This document shows positions 6,233 to 6,491 of a DNA stretch of 6,491 nucleotides, one piece after another. The DNA comes from an uncultured Pseudomonadota bacterium (GTDB taxonomy: Bacteria > Pseudomonadota > Gammaproteobacteria > Burkholderiales > SG8-39), in NCBI GenBank assembly GCA_903864555.1, contig CAIPGJ010000010.1:1-6491 (forward strand). The letters run 5' to 3'. Below the pieces are notes generated by a model. That model saw only the letters and a list, made by a program, of their open reading frames with translations. It was not told the origin of the DNA and made no database searches. Every line of letters starts with the position of its first letter. Within the stretch, counting starts at the first letter, position 1. A program made the translations under genes and the position numbers.

Positions 6233-6236
6233 TGGC

Positions 6237-6491
6237 ATGAAGCCCATCCACCTCCTGGTGGCTTATCTCTCGCTCAACCAGGCCGCCTTGCTCGGTGTGC
6301 GCTTTGCCGCGGTGCTGTACGCGGTGAGCCATCCGTATTCCCCGGCCATCGTGGGCATGCTGCTGTCGCTGTACTCGATCAGTCCGCTGTTGGGCGCGGT
6401 GCACATGGGGCGCTGGGCCGACCGTATCGGCACCCGCCTGCCGCTGGTGAGCTGCTGCATCGCCATGCTGGCCGGGTCCTTGATGATGGCG
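6237..6491 (+). CDS. MFS transporter, N-terminal 85 residues (cut by window edge)
   Basis: The frame from ATG 6237 stays open to the last base of the window, giving 85 codons. Residues about 5-30 and 36-56 are hydrophobic and fit transmembrane helices 1 and 2. The loop after helix 2 reads GRWADRIGTR (58-67), matching the major facilitator motif A (GxLaDrxGrR) with D62 and R63, and a third helix begins near 69. It is therefore an inner-membrane secondary transporter, expected to have 12 helices. The subfamily and direction of transport cannot be told from this part. It lies 54 bp after MmgE/PrpD gene 2 and may import the pathway substrate or export a product. Confidence 0.85.
   Translation, partial: MKPIHLLVAYLSLNQAALLGVRFAAVLYAVSHPYSPAIVGMLLSLYSISPLLGAVHMGRWADRIGTRLPLVSCCIAMLAGSLMMA

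Overview
The window is GC-rich, densely coding, and has every recognisable gene on the + strand. Two tandem periplasmic receptors of the Bug type (tripartite tricarboxylate transporter, TTT, substrate-binding family) and two tandem MmgE/PrpD enzymes point to a betaproteobacterium of the order Burkholderiales, where these families are strongly expanded. The genus cannot be fixed from this sequence.

Layout: (1) 1-60, probable last codons of an upstream gene; (2) 100-927, a classical short-chain dehydrogenase/reductase (SDR) with an unusual insertion after its cofactor-binding acidic residue; (3) 1085-2071, Bug receptor 1 with a twin-arginine-like signal peptide; (4) 2075-2111, a perfect 17-bp inverted repeat directly after that gene's stop; (5) 2227-3207, Bug receptor 2 with an ordinary Sec-type signal peptide; (6) 3283-4668, MmgE/PrpD protein 1, which lacks several residues typical of the family's active site; (7) 4809-6182, MmgE/PrpD protein 2, which keeps them; (8) 6237 to the window edge, the first 85 codons of a major facilitator superfamily (MFS) transporter. 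The gaps are 157, 155, 75, 140 and 54 bp. They hold several hairpins, but no convincing promoter and no hairpin with a strong T-tract terminator.

The likely theme is uptake and breakdown of a small organic acid. The Bug proteins would capture a carboxylate in the periplasm. The MmgE/PrpD enzymes would dehydrate, epimerise or decarboxylate a di- or tricarboxylic acid intermediate. The SDR would oxidise or reduce a hydroxyl or keto group, and the MFS protein would move substrate or product across the inner membrane. No transcription regulator and no TctA/TctB membrane subunits lie in the window. The substrate is unknown. I see no CRISPR array, defence system, transposase, integrase, tRNA or rRNA. 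The region reads as an uncharacterised catabolic cluster built from known families, not as a new class of system.
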